The notes below the pieces were generated by a model that was not told where the DNA came from, ran no database searches, and saw only the letters and a list, made by a program, of their open reading frames with translations. Both the position numbers and the translations under genes were made by a program. DNA of 64,000 nucleotides. Origin: Brachypodium distachyon. Its lineage: Eukaryota > Streptophyta > Magnoliopsida > Poales > Poaceae. This document shows, piece after piece, positions 57,151 to 64,000 of the stretch (position 1 is its first letter; every line of letters begins with the position of its first letter). The stretch is taken from the NCBI RefSeq assembly GCF_000005505.3, contig NC_016131.3:52871355-52935354 (forward strand), read 5' to 3'.

Positions 57151-57766
57151 TATGCACGTTTCTCTTTTGTGTGTCCCTGCAAAACTTAGAGAGGAGAAAA
57201 AATTGAAGCATGAAAAAATATTACTAGAACCATACATGCATCTCCCGTAATGTTTTGCACATAAAGTTCGTGGACCAAAATATAAGCATTCTCCTATCGG
57301 TTGGAACGATTTATCACCATCGGAAAGCTGACTTTTTTCTTACATGAGCACGGCATCAACTCACCAAATGATATTTCAGGGTGTTCTAAGGAAATGGTAC
57401 TACTAAACACCCTGTAAAGCTTCATTATGGCGTTCGCTTTGCTTAACTACCATCCGTTGGAACGTAAACCGGTCATCGTACGGCATTTCCAAAAGACACC
57501 TGGTCAATACAACCCTGATCTGCAGCTCTACCATGATTGGCTTTTGGTGAGCCCATGAACAAGCATTAACCGCTGTGTCCATTCAGCTTCACCCACTATG
57601 GTGAATTTTTGTTGTCAGGGATCCAAAGGTTACCTCTGCGTCTCAAACAGCAAGATGAACCCGCAAGCAGCAATCCAATGGTATTACTGTGTCCTTGTCA
57701 CTTTAACAGTAAAATGGACCGGATTGAATGCTGCTTTTCACATGCTGAGGATCCGACGATATGGAT
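57151..57766. other. Unassigned stretch
   Basis: Short open frames, no motif recognised. It lies between a Stowaway and the second hAT-like MITE. Confidence 0.4.
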
Positions 57767-58054
57767 TATACCTGGGCAAACCCCGAGCCGGGCCGGGTTC
57801 GGGCCGGGCTTCATAAAAGCCCGACGGTCAAAGCTGAAGCCCGAGCCCGGCCCGGACCGAAACCCCGATAATAGACCATTCAAACATTAAAATAATTATT
57901 TTTGAACAACTAAATGTATTTTTATATCTATTTTTCATTAAAAAATACTCAATTTAAGCCATTTCGGGCTTTCGGGCTGAAAAGTGAAGCCCGGGTCCGG
58001 CCCGGTACACCGGGCTTCGGGCCGGTCGAGCTGGGCCATCCATGCCCAGGTATA
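57767..58054. mobile_element. hAT-like MITE, copy 2
   Basis: 288 bp, ends TATACCTGGGCA and TGCCCAGGTATA exactly as at 1771-2028. Flanked by a perfect 8-bp duplication ATATGGAT (57759-57766 and 58055-58062). Shares the GGGCTTCATAAAAGCCCG and CATTAAAATAATTATTTTTG blocks with copy 1. Confidence 0.92.
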
Positions 58055-58224
58055 ATATGGATATCGAGCAAGCTCGAAAATCCGGCTCGATTCATTAAAT
58101 TAACGAACCAACTCAATTTGTTAACCAAAGGAGTTTACTCGGTTCAACAATGACTGACTCTAGGCTCCTTGAACTTGCTACATAGCACGGACAAAACAAA
58201 TCACAAATGTAAGAAAGCGGGGAC

Positions 58225-58600
58225 ATTTTTTAGGTGAAACTGCGCAAATTAAAATCATTGTGAAATGCTTAAAAAATTCTCAAAACAATTGTATATGTTT
58301 GGAAAATGATGTTTATATGTGTAAAATTTCAAGTCCAAACTCAAACTCGTTTAGCGGCAGTGAAAATTCAGCATGAACAGTGGTTCTTCACTGTTTGACA
58401 TTATTCACTTGTATATTTTATTTCCTTTCAAAATTTATTGAGTTTTGACTTGAAATTTTGCATTTTTGTAGAACATCACATCTCCAATAGATGACATTTT
58501 TCTAGATTCTTTTTAAAACTTCTAAACATGGTTTTCATGAAGTTTGCACAATTTACACCATACCGATGGTTTTCACCTGATATTTTCCCTAAGAGAACGT
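58225..58600. mobile_element. Foldback element, about 370 bp
   Basis: Left arm (TTAGGTGAAA ... AAAATTTCAAGTCCAAACTC) and right arm (GAGTTTTGACTTGAAATTTTG ... TTTTCACCTGATATTTT) are imperfect inverses over more than 100 bp, around a centre with CAGTGGTTCTTCACTG. No clean duplication found; superfamily open. Confidence 0.55.
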
Positions 58601-58910
58601 ATATTTTCCATAGAACAACCCGATGCTACACGTATTAATCCTTTTCAAAATAAACTTCATCAATAAGCAATTTTGCATAAATATATGATTTTGTTCAACT
58701 TAGTGGATAAAACCAAAAATTGGGATGACAATTTGAGCCAAATGAGTCTAATGAGTATTCAATAACTTGACTCGTTAACTTAACGCAGCAAAAAAGCCAA
58801 TTTGAATAGGCTTATTAGTGTTCGAGTCCGAGTCGAGTTATCAAGTATCAACGTAACTTGATACGTAGTTTTGAAGAAGAAAAAATCACCCTTGATTCAC
58901 CATGCTATAG

Positions 58911-59041
58911 TACTTTCTCCATTTCTAAATAAGTGTCGAATTTTTTATTTTCAAAATGAGCGAATCTACACAATGAAACGTATCTACATACATACGTATT
59001 TGGAAAAAAAAACGAGACACTTATTTTAGGACCGAGGAGTA
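58911..59041. mobile_element. Stowaway-like MITE
   Basis: CTTTCTCCATTTCTAAATAAGTGTCG at the left, CGAGACACTTATTTTAGGACCGAGGAG at the right, TA flanks. Confidence 0.8.
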
Positions 59042-60293
59042 TAAGTTAATACAGCTCATAATTTAATCATCTCTCCACACTTCCGTTTTGGAAATTGCCT
59101 CGGGATGGCAGAGCCGAATCTTGTTACGCGCATGAGTTTTTCTTTTGCAGTTTACGATAAATAATTTATATGTACTACTCCGTAGCATTTATTTTGTACA
59201 AAGATGGTACGTACTTGCATATGACGAGCTAACTTTCGATGAAGATGTCACAGATTCTTGCTCGTCTGTGGAAATTTGTTGGGGGGGCGGGTAACTTCCC
59301 TCCAGTTTGCTTGATTTGCTTGTTCTAGAAGCCGGGTTGTTGATGGATCCCTTCCTAAAGCAGAATTGTACCCTATGTAATCCATTCCTACGAATATATG
59401 GAATCCATTCTCGAAAGGCAGCCCGATCTTTACCCTTCGTGGTACAAGGACTTGACACATGGAGAAGGCATCTTTCTCAGTTCAACATATGTATAACTAA
59501 TTTTTCAAAAACCAATTATTCTTCAAGTATTATGTGGTGCGCACACCTCAGCAACCAGGGCCACGAACTAAGATACCAACACCATGAAATTATTGTACTG
59601 GCAGAGAGAAATTGCACAACACAGATGCAGTACATAGAGAAGCTAGCCACACTGGGCATTGCCGCATGTGCACTGGAACAGAGAATGCTGTTAAAAATAA
59701 CACTCCAAAAATTAATTAAGCTGGCCATGCATCTACGGGTCTACACTAAAATGCCACCCCGGCCCCTTCACATCAAAAAGCCACTTTCCTCTTGCATTTT
59801 TCAGCCGCAAGTGCATGGTCACTTTGCCTAAATTTTTTCCTTTTCTCCCATGCATCATCACATGAGGCCCAACGCATGTCGCTTTGCCATGCCAGGCAAG
59901 AAAAGACACGATCCAAATGCCACTCCCGTCATCATCACATGGGCTGCTCCCACTAACCTAAGCCTTAGCCTAGCTGGTAGATTTGTCCACCCGATCATGC
60001 CAACCCCGAAAAGTGATGCCATCTGATCTTCCTCCCATCATCTTCTGTTTTGGGAGATGCTCTTCTTCCTGCTATGCTATGCTATGCAATGCAAAACTCT
60101 CCATGGCCTCGTTGGATAGGAATAGTATAGGGTCCCGAATAGTAAAACATATACATATATAGAAAAATTGCAAAAATGAATATAGTGTCATGTAGAATCC
60201 TACGTGAATTCAGAACACGTTAATCAGTTGTATAATTGAAATTTTTGTCTACACCACAGATACTGCAATAATTTTCGGTTTTGCTATTTCTTA
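59042..60293. other. Unassigned stretch
   Basis: A minus-strand frame at 59189-59458 and a plus-strand frame at 59307-59831 overlap; neither shows a family I recognise. TGCTATGCTATGCTATGCAATGC near 60073 is a short microsatellite. Confidence 0.35.
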
Positions 60294-60457
60294 GGCGACG
60301 GAAAAATAACTATTTCTCAATCGATAATAACAACCTTTTGATTCAATCACTGAGATTCGTGTAAGATTATTGTAGACCCGATGGATAAGAAAATCTTGAT
60401 TGGATGGCTACGATTGTTAACTGAGAAATAACTATTTCTTAGGCTACTGAGAAATAG
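60294..60457. mobile_element. Foldback MITE
   Basis: CTATTTCTTAGGCGACGGAAAAATAACTATTTC at the left is the inverse of GAAATAACTATTTCTTAGGCTACTGAGAAATAG at the right with few changes. The ends are rich in CTATTTCT blocks, a common grass MITE pattern. Confidence 0.7.
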
Positions 60458-60849
60458 ACACTCCCTATAATTTTATATAGACACAAAGGAACCAAGAGGT
60501 CTAACCTATTGTTGAATTCCTATAAGATTAGGATGTAAAAAAATCAATTCATAGGAATTTTGGTGGAAGCATTCTTTGATTGGAATCAATCTCTATAGGA
60601 AGAAATCCTATATGTTAGAATCAAAGCAAAATCCTATAAAAATCCTTCAGTCAAAAGAGGCTCTTCAAACGCTCTCTCCCGCTCCTATGGCAGGGAATTG
60701 GGTTGTTGGAGTACAATATAATCACATCTTTTCTTTTTACTAAATTCATCTAGCTAGCTTGAATAATGAATATGATGTTGGTTGAATTTTTCTACAAACT
60801 CGATCAAAATTTTAAAATATAGGACACCAGACAAAGTTAGAATATCTTA
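60458..60849. other. Unassigned stretch
   Basis: Contains short inverted ATAGGAATT/AATTCCTAT motifs (60515-60605), perhaps a further decayed foldback. No coding sequence. Confidence 0.35.
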
Positions 60850-60969
60850 TACTCCCTCCGTCGCATATTAATTAAGTGACTCAAATTTGTCCAAATATGG
60901 ATGTATCTATACCTAAAAGTATCTAGATACATGTAATATTTCAGCACTTAATATGAGACTGAGGGAATA
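60850..60969. mobile_element. Stowaway MITE
   Basis: CTCCCTCCGTCGCATATTAATTAAGTG and the inverse CACTTAATATGAGACTGAGGGAA, TA flanks, internal TATCTAGATACATGTAATATTT block. Confidence 0.92.
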
Positions 60970-60990
60970 GAAAAAAATGGGAACAAAGAC

Positions 60991-61880
60991 GTTGTAGTAA
61001 AATAAAATCCTTATATGGGCCAGGCCGTAAATCCTACATGGCGACGACTAAGTCAACATTTCCCGAGCATTAGTCAAGACGCCCACGTGGCAAAGAAAGA
61101 CAAGTCAACAAGTCAAGCCTCTCATGCTATGGTCAAAGGATGGAATGAGCTAGAGTAGGGGGCAAGAAAGGTGTGAGGATGAGGCTTTTGGTACATGATG
61201 GACCATGGACCAACCCTCACTTTCCTTCTCATGGTGCACACAAAAGTTATGGATCAAGGAACCACTTTTATCATTTTGCCCCCACTTTTCTCTCTCCTTC
61301 AAGGGTAGGCATGGCCTTTTGTCATGAACCCCTAGGCTATAAATACCCCCCATGGGGACATGTATCATTCACTCTCACTTGAATAAACTCAAGGGGAGAG
61401 GGTTAGAGTGCTCCCTCTAAGGTTCGCTCTCGCGCGCCGCTCTCGACTGAAGATCGATCGGCCCCGAGCTGTAGCCTTCTAGGGGACTCTATTTTCGAGA
61501 CTCCGAGCTAACCTTGGTTGGCACGGGCTCGAAGGAAAAGGGGTTGGGTTAGAGTTCCGAGGGTATCCTAACCTCAATACTTGGAAAGACACGTTCCGTC
61601 CAAGTACAAGGCGGCCCCGACGAATCTCTCGCTAAAAGGTGTCTTGGGAAGATCCGTTCGGCCCAAGCCCTTGGCTAACAACCCCCTCGAAGCCTTTCCT
61701 AACATAGGAGTAAGTCGCATCCGCAGGGTCGACCGAACCTATTCAAAAAATATCGACGTGTCAACTTGTCCAAGTGTACGGCGACCTTCGCTATAAGCCG
61801 GCATACACGCCCTACTTTTATACCCGCACTTGTGCCATCGAGCATTGGCATCCCTTATTCTAATTGTTGTTTAGAACAAC
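60991..61880 (+). mobile_element. LTR-like segment (candidate solo LTR)
   Basis: Promoter-like: CTATAAATACCCCCC (TATA at 61338-61345), then TCACTCTCACTTGAATAAACTC with an AATAAA signal about 40 bp on, then a GC-rich, codon-free leader-like stretch. This TATA/polyA layout is usual in Gypsy-type LTRs. No matching second LTR, primer-binding site or clean target duplication was found, so the limits are guesses. Confidence 0.35.
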
Positions 61881-62519
61881 AACAAAAGAGAATACCAGTC
61901 TCGAGCATTCAAATATAAAAAACGCTGAGAAAGTAACAGTACGAGGTTTCATTTGTCCATAAGGAAAGAAACACAAAATGTGATCCTAGGGGAAATGACA
62001 AGACTTCAAACTAAGCCCTCGAGTCAGAAACGTAGGTGCTCTGGATCACCAAAATCATGCTTTTCCTATTAAAATAGATGAACTGAGAGTGAGTGTTGCA
62101 CTACTTTGGGTGAGTTACAGTGTTGGCAGTGAGTACTGCACTACCATGACAGTGGAGTTAAAAGTGTCCCCTTCACTCGCTCAATGGCAGCTTTCTTGCT
62201 AGTGGTAGAATGTCCCAATCATTTCCCCAACACCCTATATAAAAATCATAACCCCCATGATGGATTGCTCAAGAATCACATAATAATTAACTTTATAGGT
62301 GCATCTTAATTTCCTCTCTAACCACCAAGCAGCATATGGATTATGGGACGTAATTAAGCACCATGACTTAAGTCTTTAGTGTGATCAAGCAGCCAAATTA
62401 CTCATATCCACAAAATGATAACACATGCCCTAGCAGGCTAGCAGTCTAGCACTGATGGGCCGACGGTAGGAGTTATGAATGGACCAGTTCTATCACAATA
62501 TTAGTTTAAAATCTCCACA
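61881..62519. other. Unassigned stretch
   Basis: No coding sequence or element boundary recognised. Confidence 0.4.
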
Positions 62520-62613
62520 TTGCGCGCGCCAAGACAGCTACTCAGTAAGTCAAATCTAATGAAATAAGTATTTGGGATGCAGGGACTTAGGGAGTAGCTG
62601 TCTTGGCGCGCAA
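62520..62613. mobile_element. 94-bp foldback MITE with GC-rich ends
   Basis: TTGCGCGCGCCAAGACAGCTACT at the left, AGTAGCTGTCTTGGCGCGCAA at the right (inverse but for one GC dinucleotide), with an AT-rich centre. Confidence 0.8.
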
Positions 62614-62958
62614 TCTGAAGTAAATTTATGTACAAATACAATGATATTAATTTAAAATGCACAACTTAAATATTAATAAAGTAAATATGGACCAAAGGCT
62701 TGGTCAAAGCAAATAAAATAAGCCTCTCATGGTCGTACGGATGGTGTACTACATAGTAGGCATAGGCCTGTTTTCATACGTAACCACTTACTCCCTCCAT
62801 TTCAAATTGTATGTCCCATCTCCTAATTCACACTAACCAAGTAGTACTAGTTAGGTGCTAGATTAATCATTAATAAAGCTTGTATCATACGTACCATTGG
62901 TTGACTCTACATTGTGAAACAAAGTTTGCTTGGTCCCAAGGCAAATGGGCTTATAATC
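62614..62958. other. Unassigned stretch
   Basis: CTCCCTCCATTTCAAATTGTATGTCCCATCT at 62791 looks like a lone Stowaway left end without its partner. Otherwise nothing seen. Confidence 0.45.
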
Positions 62959-63197
62959 TACTCCTTCCGTTCCATAATATAAGGCACGCACGCATTTCAA
63001 GATTTTCTTTGACCACTATTTAGACCAACAAAATGTGAATTATGTATTATAAAAATTATACCGTCGTAAACTTCTTTCAGATATGAATCTAGTGGTATAA
63101 TTTATATAACATTAATTCACATTTTGTTAGTCTAATTGATGGTCAAAATTGTACCTCGAAATGTGTGGGCGCCTTATATTATGGAACGGAGGGAGTA
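62959..63197. mobile_element. Stowaway MITE, long type
   Basis: 239 bp with TA flanks. CTCCTTCCGTTCCATAATATAAGGC at the left and GCCTTATATTATGGAACGGAGGGAG at the right; inner arms ACAAAATGTGAATTA and TTAATTCACATTTTGT are also inverted, so it folds back for most of its length. Confidence 0.93.
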
Positions 63198-64000
63198 AGG
63201 ATTGAAGGGTTTTGAGATAAGCTTTATATATTGAAAAGGAGTGCGTATCACCAAAGATAAAAATATTGGCGGTAATTGCATATATGACCTGGATCGGGGA
63301 AAATATAAGCCCATATTGAGGTAATTCTAAGCAATCTTGGTAATAAAAACCCAAGTGTTCTTTTGTGTGGCAGAAAACCGTAACATTCTTTAGGAAAAGA
63401 ATATGAATTAAGGACAAAGTGGAATAAAACAAAACGAAAAGGATTGGTGACCTGTCGTAATTGCTAGGTTAATGACCCATAAGTTGTAGAATTTCATGTA
63501 TTTATTTGTCATTGCTTACCACCAAACGAACAATACACATGTTGCAGGCTATTATATTTCCATGCGTTCTTGTCTTGACTCTTGAAATGATCATATATAA
63601 ATCACTGCGGCATCCGGACATCAGTGGAAAAAAAAGGTTAGCTACAATGTGGTCATGTGAGTTTTGTATGGGGATTGCCACAAGGGCTAGAAGACCCAAG
63701 GGTTTCAGCTCAGAAAAAAGAACCCAAAGGCCTAGGAGACATCAGACATGGGCGATAATGGAACATTGTTTGTACTCTCGAACAAGAAGGCTGCCGGTAC
63801 TGTACATGATACAGCGTAAGCAGAGGAGAGAGAGGGGACCCCTACAATTTTTCACAGTTCATGAGGGGCTGATCATGTCATGTGCCAAGGCACTGTTGGG
63901 ACAATGGAGGTTGGGGAGGACCCTGCTTTGATTCCCTCCGATCCTTTTGAGTAAGCAATCCAGATACGTGAAAGCTCCATGTCATCCACACAAAAGCTAA
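63198..64000. other. Right-end stretch, unassigned
   Basis: A 141-codon open frame at 63506-63931 shows no known motif and has unconvincing composition. No gene called. Confidence 0.35.

Noticed and set aside
57598..57890. Open frames covering the left half of the second hAT-like MITE
   Set aside because: The Gly/Pro/Arg peptides come from the GGGCC-rich MITE shell; no gene.
63506..63931. A 141-codon frame and a search for microRNA-like sequence near the right end
   Set aside because: No conserved motif, no recognised microRNA, no splice-compatible context.

Overview
The window is nuclear DNA from a grass (Poaceae), most likely a pooid. Evidence: GT-AG introns, GC-rich 5' exons, about two dozen MITEs (mostly Stowaway with CTCCCTCCGT-type ends and TA duplications), L1- and RTE-type LINE fragments, hAT and MULE elements, and plant gene families. 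The species cannot be fixed from the sequence alone.

Four intact-looking genes could be assembled to exon level: a monosaccharide/H+ symporter of the STP family (6865-8595, +, 3 exons, 512 aa); an Xaa-Pro aminopeptidase P, probably plastidial (10660-22288, +, 13 exons, 704 aa, with all five metal ligands at family spacing); an intronless 6-phosphogluconate dehydrogenase of the plastid type (44555-46060, +, 501 aa); and a neprosin-domain protein (51361-54380, -, 7 exons, 412 aa). Broken genes are a FAR1/FRS-type gene (164-3155, -) with a MITE in an exon, a frameshift and stop codons; the 3' half of a sterol C24-methyltransferase gene (3998-5577, +); a duplicated, frameshifted 6PGDH tail (46957-47172); and possibly a CASP-like fragment (about 40790-40980).

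Layout: 0-6 kb, FAR1 and SMT1 remnants; 6-23 kb, STP and APP genes, the APP introns loaded with MITEs, a hAT element and LINE pieces; 23-43 kb, a gene-poor transposon graveyard; 43-54.5 kb, 6PGDH, its tandem tail duplication and the neprosin gene; 54.5-64 kb, gene-free sequence with MITEs and an LTR-like stretch.

The most unusual part is 27.5-35.2 kb. A Ulp1-transposon-like gene is present as a 1.5-1.7 kb inverted duplication around a spacer of about 200 bp, so a transcript through it could fold into a long hairpin. One copy is split by an L1-type LINE with a 20-bp target duplication, and that LINE is split by a 1310-bp MULE with TIRs of about 180 bp and a 9-bp target duplication. A second recurrent pattern is a set of 11-17 bp direct repeats flanking only 13-41 bp of A- or T-rich sequence, which look like retrotransposition events that copied only a LINE tail. 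The intact genes have unrelated housekeeping roles (sugar uptake, peptide turnover, the pentose phosphate pathway, a secreted protein) and do not form a cluster.
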